This document shows positions 1 to 6,086 of a stretch of DNA of 6,829 bases, piece by piece. The notes under the pieces are model-generated. The model was not told the origin of the DNA, ran no database searches, and was given only the letters and a program-made list of their open reading frames with translations. Every line of letters begins with the position of its first letter. Position 1 is the first letter of the stretch. The position numbers were made by a program, and so were the translations under genes. Source of the DNA: Clostridia bacterium (GTDB lineage Bacteria > Bacillota_A > Clostridia > Oscillospirales > CAG-272); assembly GCA_017467225.1 (NCBI GenBank), contig JAFTSR010000324.1, positions 1 through 6,829 on the forward strand, in the 5' to 3' direction.

Positions 1-158
1 ACCGGCTTGGGCAGCGAGGCGGCGTAACTCTCTCCCCATTGCTCTCCGCGGTAAAAGCATTCGTTGCGCCAGGCTGTTTCCTCCAGCTGCAAGCGCCGCT
101 TGAAGACCAGTCCCGCCTCGTATTGCTCCCACGTTTTGGTTTTGAATATTCGACTCAA
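1..158 (-). CDS. Phage portal protein, N-terminal fragment (cut by window edge)
   Basis: The first 52 codons run off the left edge. Portal proteins form the dodecameric ring at the head vertex through which the terminase pumps DNA. The call rests on the N-terminus: a basic/aromatic stretch with WEQYEAG at about residues 10-16, then NECFYRGEQW at 32-41 and SLPKP at 48-52. This matches the N-x-x-FYxGxQW...LPxP pattern common at the start of Firmicute and P22-like portal proteins. The start is TTG at 158-156, preceded by AAGGAG at 173-168 with a 9-nt spacer; no ATG or GTG in this frame is comparably placed. It follows the 588-residue gene after a 21-nt gap, so it is probably co-transcribed. Only the N-terminus is visible, so the portal subfamily and gene integrity cannot be judged. 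Confidence 0.72.
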   Translation of the reverse strand, partial: MSRIFKTKTWEQYEAGLVFKRRLQLEETAWRNECFYRGEQWGESYAASLPKP

Positions 159-179
159 AATTTCACTCTCCTTCGTAGT

Positions 180-1946
180 TTATTTTCCGGCGGCTATGCA
201 GATCATGCGCACCGCAAAAGCGCCAAGACAATCGCAGCTCAGCTCCAGCCTTGCATGACGGCAGCGCCCCACGGACAACCGCTTTTGCATCTCGCACGGT
301 GTGTCCTCTGTCGCCTGCAGCGAAACCGTAGCCACCTTGCCTCCCGCCGCGCGCAATGACAGCGTCATTATCTGCCCGTTAGCTGCATCCACGCAAACCA
401 ACGCCGCATACGGCCGTACCGCCGCGCCCTGATGCTCGAAGTCCAGATCATGCGAGGCAAATCGGCAGGCAATGGGCTGCGCATGCCCATCGGCATCTAC
501 ATCGTACGCCAGTCCCTCCTCGGATACGCAAACGGTGTCACCCAAAAGCAGTCCCTTATCGCCGCCCAAGGCAAACACACCCTGAATCGGCTGCGTACCG
601 TAGGCAAAGACGGTCCAGCTCTGCAGCGTACGCTGCCAGATCATGCTCGGCACCTGTGCACCGGGCAGATAAAAGATGACCTCATCGTGCTTACCGTCGT
701 AGTAGACGCGCCCGATCTCGCCGAGCGCCGGCGGAAGAAGTGTGCGCACCTTTTGCGCCATGCTCTGTGCGTTGCATTGGTCAAGCTCGTCCGTGTCTGC
801 ATTCCAAAGCAGAATGTCGCCGCCGCAAATACTCATCGGACTGTTGCCCACCGCCAGCGCGCCGCCAACGCTGCTGCAACCCATGGTCGAGTTGACTGCC
901 AAAAAGGTCTCCTCTCCGTCAAGGCCGCGCAAGCGCCGCATGTCTGTTGTCCCGGTCCCCTTGGGTGTCATGATCAGCGTGCGGTCATAGTGACGCACCA
1001 TGGCACGAATGTCCTGCGCGCCATCACCAAGCTCATGCCGACCCTCACTCTGCAGATACAGCATGACCGCCTGCGGCACGAACTTATAACACGCCTCGCG
1101 CTGTTCCCGTGTCAGCTCCTCGCTCAAATACAGCACGCCGCTCTCGCCGCTGCCACCAAACAGCATGACCGTGCGTCCGCGCTCACCGGGACGAACGGCG
1201 CAACGGCAGCGCAGGAAATCCTCGCGCATGCGCAATGCTTGCTCGTCGGGCGGCAGCGTCAAAATGATGTCAAACACCGCGCCGATATCCAACTGTGAAT
1301 GAAAGGAAATATCTCCGGTGCCCTCGTAATGGGTGTATGCATCCGGCGAAAGCAACACACCGTCCCGATAAATGGCATCAATGCTCAGCGGTGTGACGCT
1401 CAGACGAATGGTGTACGTGAGATCCTTTTGCAGATATCGCACACGCACCTGATCGGTCAGTATGTTTCTCTGCTCGCAGACGTCCGTGCTGCTCACACCG
1501 GTCCAGTCCTTGCCGTACAGAGGAATGTAGGGTGTGATCACCTCGGCGGCGTCCGGCATCAGCGAATACATGCGCACGCCGTCCATCATGACGTAGCGGT
1601 CGTCCAGCGAAAAGAAGTCCACCGCACCGCTGCCGCTTTGCAGCGTGCCGATTACCTCCCAGCTGTGCGCGCCGTCCGCACCCTCGGATATGGCATAAGC
1701 GTGCTCGCCTGCTGCCGCGTAGATCACCTGCCGCGTCTCATCCCAGACAGCGCCGCGCAGCATTTCGGGCAGCTTAACCAACGTGCGAACGCCCTCTCTG
1801 ACCGTCAGCGTTCCATCCGGCATGCATCGCAAATTGCGCAGCTCCCGTGCACCCGTGCCGCCCTTTTGCGGAGCGCAGGCCTGCAAACCGGAAAACGCCT
1901 CCAATCGCAGCTGCACATCGTCCTTTTGTGTCATAAAGCTTTTCAA
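180..1946 (-). CDS. Phage structural protein, probable tail-hub/DNA-stabilisation (beta-propeller-like) protein
   Basis: A 588-residue protein without signal peptide or membrane segment. Near the N-terminus (residues 29-56) it has a G-x-REL-x-NLR...DGTLTVREGVRTL stretch, resembling phage virion proteins whose N-terminus describes a 'network with graph of R-G' pattern before beta-rich repeats. Later segments have the look of propeller blades: a GGDILLW...DELDQ stretch near 375-390, GRVYYDGKHDEVIFYLPG at 412-429, and IWQRTLQSWTVFAYG at 436-450. P22 gp10-like hub proteins that plug the portal have comparable architecture; this is resemblance by eye, not a proven homology. The start is TTG at 1946-1944, with AGGAGG at 1960-1955 and an 8-nt spacer; the in-frame ATG 12 nt further in would leave a 20-nt spacer. 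It lies 20 nt after the large terminase and 21 nt before the portal gene. A tail or head-completion protein of another kind remains possible. Confidence 0.6.
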   Translation of the reverse strand: MKSFMTQKDDVQLRLEAFSGLQACAPQKGGTGARELRNLRCMPDGTLTVREGVRTLVKLPEMLRGAVWDETRQVIYAAAGEHAYAISEGADGAHSWEVIGTLQSGSGAVDFFSLDDRYVMMDGVRMYSLMPDAAEVITPYIPLYGKDWTGVSSTDVCEQRNILTDQVRVRYLQKDLTYTIRLSVTPLSIDAIYRDGVLLSPDAYTHYEGTGDISFHSQLDIGAVFDIILTLPPDEQALRMREDFLRCRCAVRPGERGRTVMLFGGSGESGVLYLSEELTREQREACYKFVPQAVMLYLQSEGRHELGDGAQDIRAMVRHYDRTLIMTPKGTGTTDMRRLRGLDGEETFLAVNSTMGCSSVGGALAVGNSPMSICGGDILLWNADTDELDQCNAQSMAQKVRTLLPPALGEIGRVYYDGKHDEVIFYLPGAQVPSMIWQRTLQSWTVFAYGTQPIQGVFALGGDKGLLLGDTVCVSEEGLAYDVDADGHAQPIACRFASHDLDFEHQGAAVRPYAALVCVDAANGQIMTLSLRAAGGKVATVSLQATEDTPCEMQKRLSVGRCRHARLELSCDCLGAFAVRMICIAAGK

Positions 1947-1966
1947 TGCTTTTTCCTCCTATATCT

Positions 1967-3295
1967 TTACCAGAAGCGCTCCTCGTACCGTGCGGGCATA
2001 CGAAAGGCCTCCGAATTGCTTGTGGACGCTGCCCTGTAATGAGCTGCGTCGCTCATGACGCCGTAACGCAACGCCTCGGGGGCGTGCGTCAGATGGTGCG
2101 GATGCGAGGCGGCATCCTCCATGCGATGCTCGTCGCATTGCAGCGCCTGCATGCATCGGATCAGCTCACCGCAGCCGGGATGGATCATCAGCCGCGGTCG
2201 ACCGTCTGCCGCCGTCTCGTGTAAATATTGTCGCACCATGCGCCAGCCGGCCACGCGGCGATCATCCGCCGCCCGCATCGGTGGCATACCGGGAACCGTC
2301 TGCATGACAGCCACACCGGAAAGTCCACTGTCCTGCCGTCGGTTCCAAAGGTCGGGAGAAGCAACCAGATATTCGACCCGCCCGGGGCTGCCCTCAAACA
2401 GCTCCATCGCCGTCATCGCCGCCTCGCGCAGCGTCAGGTCGGATGCGCACCGCTCTCCCAGAACCTGCAGGCGACCGTCCTCGCATCTGCCCATCAAGAG
2501 CACCGCCAAACGGTCAAAGCCATAGTCCATTGCGCCGAAATACGTCACCGCCTCGCACGGCATCTGTGCCGATACGTGTGACTCCTCTCGGAACTCCGGA
2601 AAGAATTGTCCCGCAAACGCATCCCATTTTCCATCCAGCCAGGCATCCCGCAAGCGTGGCGGCAGCGATTGCAGCTGCGCCAGATAGTCGGGGGCCGCCG
2701 CCATCAGCACGGGATTGTCCTGCAGACGGGCGCTGATAAAGGCGTAATCTGCGGCGCGCTCACCCTCTCTGAAATCGCGGTCGATAAACAGCCTCTTGAC
2801 CCAAGCGTGCCCAACACCACCGGGATTGCAGGTCAGATACATTCGCCGTGGGAAATCGCCCACTCCGCGCAGGCACGCCCGAAAGACGGTAAACTGATGT
2901 TCCGTCAGTTGCGTTGCCTCATCAATGGCAATGATATCGTATTCCTGTCCCTGATAGCGCAGCACGTCGCGGTCGCAGTCGCAGTATCCCGCGTCAATCC
3001 GGCTGCCGTTGGCAAAAATGAAAGCCCGATCCCGTTCCTGCCACGTCAGAAGAACACCGTATTCCCTGAGCATGGAGTAGATGTGGTTGGCCTTCAGCTC
3101 CTCCAGCGTCCGGCGAAGCAAGAGACAGCGAATGCCTGCATAACGTAGGCACATCGCCACCAGCTTTCGCCGCAGCGCCCAGGATTTTCCGCCGCCGCGT
3201 GCACCGCCGTAAGCCGTGTACTTGGCACGGGAATCAAAGAACGCCTGCTGCTTGGGATTGGGAAGTCCGCCAATGCGTACCGTCACCTCGCTCAC
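1967..3295 (-). CDS. Phage terminase large subunit (ATPase/nuclease)
   Basis: The motor that cuts concatemeric phage DNA and pumps it into the prohead through the portal. The 442 residues show the expected order of motifs. The N-terminal ATPase has Walker A GGARGGGKS at 30-38, Walker B YDIIAIDEA at 119-127 (D125, E126) and the coupling motif TCNPGG at 155-160. The linker begins at GQFFPEF (229-235). The RNase H-like nuclease has D257 in FGAMDYGFD, D315 in ASPDLW and a C-terminal HLTHAPEALRYG at 401-412. That last motif carries Glu where many relatives have Asp, so E407 or the nearby D394 could be the third metal ligand. The length fits the family. The start is GTG at 3295-3293, with TGGAGG at 3308-3303 and a 7-nt spacer. 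The start overlaps the small-subunit stop as GTGA, which suggests translational coupling. No frameshift or missing core motif is seen. Confidence 0.96.
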   Translation of the reverse strand: MSEVTVRIGGLPNPKQQAFFDSRAKYTAYGGARGGGKSWALRRKLVAMCLRYAGIRCLLLRRTLEELKANHIYSMLREYGVLLTWQERDRAFIFANGSRIDAGYCDCDRDVLRYQGQEYDIIAIDEATQLTEHQFTVFRACLRGVGDFPRRMYLTCNPGGVGHAWVKRLFIDRDFREGERAADYAFISARLQDNPVLMAAAPDYLAQLQSLPPRLRDAWLDGKWDAFAGQFFPEFREESHVSAQMPCEAVTYFGAMDYGFDRLAVLLMGRCEDGRLQVLGERCASDLTLREAAMTAMELFEGSPGRVEYLVASPDLWNRRQDSGLSGVAVMQTVPGMPPMRAADDRRVAGWRMVRQYLHETAADGRPRLMIHPGCGELIRCMQALQCDEHRMEDAASHPHHLTHAPEALRYGVMSDAAHYRAASTSNSEAFRMPARYEERFW

Positions 3296-3711
3296 GTGCC
3301 TGCCTCCAGAATATCGTGCTCAAATACAACGCGAAGCGCCTCCTTGCTTCCCTTGTCCTCGTCGTCACCGTCGTAGCCCAGCCGACGCTTGAAATACGCC
3401 GCCGTCAACGACGCCGAGTTGGCCGGCAGCCGCTGCGCGTTGAGCGCCTCGTCCTCCAGCTGCGTCATGACACAGTCGTACGCCGCGGGATATTCCTCCC
3501 CAAGTGCGCAGAAGGTCCGAATGCCGACCCCCAAATAGCGGCAAAATCCTGCCAGATTGGGGAAGGCCGTCTCCTCACCCGCCTCGCCGCTGTGGCATAT
3601 CGCCAGATACGCTCGCAGCTTGTTTACAATTTCGCCCGAGGCCATCTTGGCCTGCAGCAGCTCCCGTCGGCTGCGCGTCGGACGTTTTTTCGCCTCATCT
3701 CTAAGTGACAT
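3292..3711 (-). CDS. Phage terminase small subunit (DNA-recognition subunit)
   Basis: A 139-residue, highly charged protein immediately before the large terminase. Small subunits bind the packaging site (pac or cos) and regulate the large subunit. A helix-turn-helix-like segment lies at about 52-78 (NLAGFCRYLGVGIRTFCAL...YP), with the 'FCRYLG-x-x-x-RTF' pattern common to Firmicute small terminases. It is followed by an acidic helical stretch (QLEDEAL, 84-90) and TAAYFKRRLGYDG at 103-115, which resembles the usual ending that precedes the C-terminal tail. The start is ATG at 3711-3709; a TGA lies directly upstream in frame, so no earlier start is possible. AAGGAG at 3730-3725 is 13 nt away, rather far, and GGAGG at 3736-3732 lies further up. 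It is the first gene of the leftward packaging operon. Sequence similarity in this family is low, so position contributes to the call. Confidence 0.82.
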   Translation of the reverse strand: MSLRDEAKKRPTRSRRELLQAKMASGEIVNKLRAYLAICHSGEAGEETAFPNLAGFCRYLGVGIRTFCALGEEYPAAYDCVMTQLEDEALNAQRLPANSASLTAAYFKRRLGYDGDDEDKGSKEALRVVFEHDILEAGT

Positions 3712-3740
3712 TCATGCGATCACTCTCCTTTCCTCCGGTG

Positions 3741-3756
3741 TGGCACCATTATAGCA
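3741..3756 (-). promoter_or_regulatory. Extended -10 promoter of the phage packaging operon
   Basis: On the minus strand a consensus TATAAT lies at 3753-3748, preceded by TG one base upstream (TGC-TATAAT), which makes an extended -10. The predicted start of transcription is about 3741, giving a leader of roughly 30 nt that contains both Shine-Dalgarno candidates and the ATG of the small terminase. At 17-18 bp spacing the would-be -35 hexamers (CTGTTT or ACTGTT) match TTGACA poorly; the TTGAGA nearby is only 13 bp away. The region is instead filled by the phased GAGAC repeats, so activator dependence is plausible but inferred. Confidence 0.62.
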
Positions 3757-3765
3757 GACAAATCC

Positions 3766-3800
3766 GTCTCAAACAGTCTCACTTAGTCTCAAACAGTCTC
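3766..3800. repeat. Four GTCTC words in exact 10-bp phase upstream of the late promoter
   Basis: GTCTC occurs at 3766-3770, 3776-3780, 3786-3790 and 3796-3800. The words lie in a 20-bp unit repeated twice (GTCTCAAACA then GTCTCACTTA/T), so the longer repeat GTCTCAAACAGTCTCACTT is also present twice. Ten-bp spacing puts every word on the same face of the DNA helix. Relative to the inferred start at about 3741 the array covers roughly -25 to -59, where the -35 box and an activator would sit. Candidate roles are an operator for a phage late activator, a small-terminase recognition (pac) site, or transposase-binding sites at a phage end. The sequence does not decide between these. Confidence 0.8.
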
Positions 3801-3839
3801 ACTTTTTGGAGAAATATGTGCCTTTCGAAGGTAAGATTG

Positions 3840-4085
3840 CCCCTCCCCTACCACCTTTACCTTTCTCTCCGCACTGAGGGATAGCAGCGAAGCAACCTCC
3901 CTAAAAAAGTTTAGGCCCACACGTACAGAACACGAACAACCCGGGGGATACGTAAGGGGAGTGGACTCCGCTTACGCACGTTTTCTTTTGCGCTTCGCGC
4001 AGCGAAGCATTATTTCATTTGTCGTGTGACAAAGAAATGGGCACATCGAATAAAGGTTAGAAAGTTCTGTTCGCACAACCTAAAT
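3840..4085. repeat. Long structured direct repeat, copy A
   Basis: This ~246-bp element is repeated at 4209-4455 (offset 369-370 bp). The first ~54 bp are identical between copies and the last ~28 bp differ at one position; the middle diverges, mainly in palindromic parts and the AT-rich stretch after the third hairpin. Visible hairpins are: CCTAAA/TTTAGG near 3898-3914; a 12-bp stem with one G-G mismatch at 3951-3976; GCTTCGC-gca-GCGAAGC at 3992-4008; and ATTTC-a-TTTGTC with GACAAA-GAAAT around a GTGT loop at 4012-4038. A T-rich run (TTTTCTTTT, 3981-3989) follows the second hairpin on the plus strand. No protein-coding frame with a ribosome binding site is present. It could be a structured RNA, a MITE-like element or a dispersed intergenic repeat. 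Confidence 0.85.
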
Positions 4086-4208
4086 GCAGCCTAAACCTTG
4101 TGCACCTCGCGGACAGTCCGGAGGCCTGTCCCTACAAAGTTCGACGTTCTCGCCGCGCAAAGCGATAGCACCGAAGTCACGGGAGGAGATCATTCGCAAG
4201 CGAACGCC
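4086..4208. other. Unique spacer between the two long repeats, with palindromes
   Basis: No gene is supported here. The spacer is not repeated elsewhere in the window. It has GGACAG/CTGTCC around a 9-nt loop at 4111-4131, followed on the plus strand by CCTACA; this recalls REP-like GTAGGG...-type intergenic palindromes, a resemblance from memory only. A TTCG/CGAA hairpin with a CAAG loop lies at 4193-4204, nested inside GGGAGG (4181-4186) and CCTCCC (4211-4216), the latter already in copy B. GCACAA (4073-4078, end of copy A) and TTGTGC (4098-4103) form an inverted pair across the junction. Confidence 0.55.
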
Positions 4209-4455
4209 CCCCTCCCCTACCACCTTTACCTTTCTCTCCGCACTGAGGGATAGCAGCGAAGCCGCCTCCCTAACAACTTTAGGCCCACACGTACAAAACA
4301 CGCACAATCCGGGGATACGTAAGGGGAGCGGGCTCCCCTTACGCACGTTTTCTTTGGGTTTCGGCGCAGCCGAAACAGCGCTTCATTTGACGTGTGTCAA
4401 ATAAATGAACAACAAGTTTATTAAGGTTAGAAAATTCTGTTCGCACAACCTAAAT
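4209..4455. repeat. Long structured direct repeat, copy B
   Basis: Second copy of the element at 3840-4085, same orientation. Its hairpins fall at the same places but with altered bases that keep pairing. The stem at 4318-4343 is perfect for 11 bp with a CGGG loop. The next is GTTTCGGC-gca-GCCGAAAC at 4358-4376. The third is ATTTGAC-gtgt-GTCAAAT at 4385-4402, where an A-T pair replaces the T-A pair of copy A. The CCTAAA/TTTAGG hairpin of copy A is reduced to CCTAA/TTAGG. The copy ends 21 bp before the -35 box of the fumC promoter. An open frame runs through it on each strand, but neither has a ribosome binding site and neither looks like a protein. Confidence 0.85.
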
Positions 4456-4476
4456 CCATCTTTTCTGCCAAACCCC

Positions 4477-4505
4477 TTGCATTTCCCCCGCCATTGTGGT
4501 AAAAT
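4477..4505 (+). promoter_or_regulatory. Sigma-A-type promoter of fumC
   Basis: The -35 box TTGCAT (4477-4482) and the -10 box TAAAAT (4500-4505) are separated by the optimal 17 bp. The predicted transcript starts near 4512, giving a leader of about 28 nt with GGGAG (4526-4530) 9 nt before the fumC start. The leader is too short for a riboswitch. No clear operator palindrome is seen beyond a minor CCA-ttg-TGG inside the spacer. Confidence 0.75.
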
Positions 4506-4539
4506 ATAAGGAGATTTTTCCAAACGGGAGACTAAATAC

Positions 4540-5910
4540 ATGAACTACCGCACCGAACACGATACCATGGGCACCATCCTCGTTCCCGCCGACCGCTATT
4601 GGGGCGCGCAAACCCAGCGTAGCCTTGAAAACTTTCCCATCGGTACCGAAAAAATGCCCATCGATAGCATCCGCGCCGTTGCCATTCTGAAATCCGCCGC
4701 AGCCGCAGCCAACCGTACCCTGCGTCCTGAGCGCATGACCGAGCAAAAGCAGGCCCTCATCACCCGCGTCTGCGACGAAATCCTGCGCGGCGAGCTTGAC
4801 GACCACTTTCCCTTGGTGGTCTGGCAGACCGGCAGCGGCACACAAAGCAATATGAATGTCAATGAGGTCATCGCCAATCGCGCCAACACCATCGCAGCCG
4901 CGACGCTCCTGCACCCCAATGACGATATCAATATGTCCCAGTCCTCCAACGATACCTTCCCCACCGCCATGCATATCGCCGCCATCCTTGCCATCGAGCA
5001 GACGCTGCAGCCTGCCGTGGAAAACCTGATTTCCACACTCAAGCGTCTGGAGAAGGAAAACGAGGACGTCGTCAAAAGCGGCAGAACCCACCTGCAGGAT
5101 GCCACGCCCATCCGCTTTTCCCAGGAGATCAGCGGCTGGCGCGCCTCACTTGAGGCCGACCTCTCCATGATCACGGATGCGCTGGAATACCTGCGTCCCC
5201 TGGCGCTGGGCGGCACCGCCGTCGGTACCGGCCTCAACGCGCCTGCCGGCTTTGACAGCGCCGTTGCCAAAGAAATTTCCAACCTCTGCGGCACACCCTT
5301 CCGCACAGCCGAAAACAAATTCCACGCCCTGACCTCCAAATGTGAGCTGGTCGCCGTCCACGGTGCCCTCAAGGCGCTGGCCTGCGATCTGATGAAGATC
5401 GCCAACGACATCCGCCACCTCGCCTCCGGTCCTCGCTGCGGACTGGGAGAAATCACCATTCCCGAAAACGAGCCCGGCTCCTCGATCATGCCCGGCAAGG
5501 TCAATCCCACCCAGTGCGAGGCCATCACCATGATCGCCGTGCAGGTCATGGGCAATGATGCCGCCATCGGTGTCGCCGCCTCCCAGGGCAACTTCGAGCT
5601 CAACGTCTTCATGCCGGTCCTTGCCTATAATTTCCTGCAGTCCGTTCGCCTGCTGGCCGACGGTATCCGCTCGTTTGATACCCGTTGCGTCAGCGGTATC
5701 GTCGCCAACCGCCAAAAAATGCACGATAATTTGCATCATTCCCTGATGCTTGTCACCGCGCTCAATCCGCACATCGGCTATGAAAATGCCGCACGCGTCG
5801 CCAAAGCTGCATACGCCGAGAACATCTCGCTGCGCGATGCCTGCCTGCGCCTGGGTTACCTCACCGCCGAGCAGTTTGACGCCGTCTTCCACCCGGAGGA
5901 TATGGCGTAA
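4540..5910 (+). CDS. fumC: Class II fumarate hydratase (fumarase C)
   Basis: Catalyses reversible hydration of fumarate to L-malate in the cytoplasm as a homotetramer; class II enzymes need no iron-sulfur cluster. The 456 residues match the family length (~460) and start like FumC homologues (E-x-D-x-MG...VPAD-x-x-WGAQTQRSLENF). Superfamily motifs in order: TGSGTQSNMN at 97-106, SSNDTFPT at 135-142, GRTHLQDATP at 181-190 with catalytic-base H184, and the signature GSSIMPGKVNP at 313-323 with S314, K320 and N322. Aspartase and argininosuccinate lyase share this fold, but the N-terminal WGAQTQRS and overall agreement favour fumarase. The ATG at 4540 has GGGAG 9 nt upstream. It is the first gene of a rightward cluster with a phosphatase and a malic enzyme, which points to interconversion of fumarate, malate and pyruvate. 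Confidence 0.97.
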   Translation: MNYRTEHDTMGTILVPADRYWGAQTQRSLENFPIGTEKMPIDSIRAVAILKSAAAAANRTLRPERMTEQKQALITRVCDEILRGELDDHFPLVVWQTGSGTQSNMNVNEVIANRANTIAAATLLHPNDDINMSQSSNDTFPTAMHIAAILAIEQTLQPAVENLISTLKRLEKENEDVVKSGRTHLQDATPIRFSQEISGWRASLEADLSMITDALEYLRPLALGGTAVGTGLNAPAGFDSAVAKEISNLCGTPFRTAENKFHALTSKCELVAVHGALKALACDLMKIANDIRHLASGPRCGLGEITIPENEPGSSIMPGKVNPTQCEAITMIAVQVMGNDAAIGVAASQGNFELNVFMPVLAYNFLQSVRLLADGIRSFDTRCVSGIVANRQKMHDNLHHSLMLVTALNPHIGYENAARVAKAAYAENISLRDACLRLGYLTAEQFDAVFHPEDMA

Positions 5911-5934
5911 AGGGTAAGTACGCAAGGGAACGAC

Positions 5935-5967
5935 GCGGGGGGAACTTTTGAAAAAAGTTCCCCCCGC
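5935..5967 (+). terminator. Perfect 15-bp hairpin after fumC (possible terminator or intergenic repeat)
   Basis: GCGGGGGGAACTTTT (5935-5949) pairs fully with AAAAGTTCCCCCCGC (5953-5967) around a GAA loop, starting 24 nt after the fumC stop. The stem is strong and its upper part is A-T rich. The plus strand continues with ACCCCCTC rather than a T run; a T5 run appears only at 5990-5994 in an AAAACCTTTGAAAATTTTT stretch. It may act as an mRNA 3'-end stabiliser or partial terminator, or be one copy of a dispersed Clostridial palindrome. Confidence 0.6.
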
Positions 5968-6086
5968 ACCCCCTCAAAACCTTTGAAAATTTTTAGCAAG
6001 AGTTTTAACGATTCTGTTCTGCCCGAGTGGAACGGTATGCCATATAGTCCCCTGCCCCATTTCTCAATTTCCACCGGAGGTTCCCT

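Noticed and set aside
1299..2039. 246-residue plus-strand frame opposite the structural protein (and 432-1298)
   Set aside because: It runs antisense to well-supported phage genes, crosses two of them and has a low-complexity composition.
3766..3800. Phased repeats considered as a CRISPR array
   Set aside because: The repeats are 5-20 bp with no unique spacers and no cas genes nearby; periodicity is 10 bp.
4080..4346. 88-residue open frame on the minus strand across the spacer and copy B
   Set aside because: It has no ribosome binding site, is arginine/cysteine-rich without any domain pattern, and is built from repeat sequence. The frame is not kept open equivalently in copy A.
4084..4404. 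106-residue open frame on the plus strand across the same repeats
   Set aside because: No Shine-Dalgarno sequence or recognisable motif is present, and the hairpins explain the sequence better than coding does.
3840..4455. Long direct repeats read as prophage attachment sites
   Set aside because: Both copies lie on the same side of the phage genes with only 123 bp between them, so they do not bracket an element; they are more likely a local duplication or repeat family.
4506..4539. Possible riboswitch or attenuator in the fumC leader
   Set aside because: The leader after the predicted transcription start is only about 28 nt and has no stable hairpin or T run.
4596..5612. Long open frames on the minus strand opposite fumC (also 5146-5925)
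   Set aside because: fumC is unambiguous with all catalytic motifs. The antisense frames are a by-product of its G+C-rich codon use and lack ribosome binding sites.
5995..6086. Separate promoter for the phosphatase gene (TATAGT at 6043-6048)
   Set aside because: No acceptable -35 box lies 15-19 bp upstream, so a promoter call would be unsupported.
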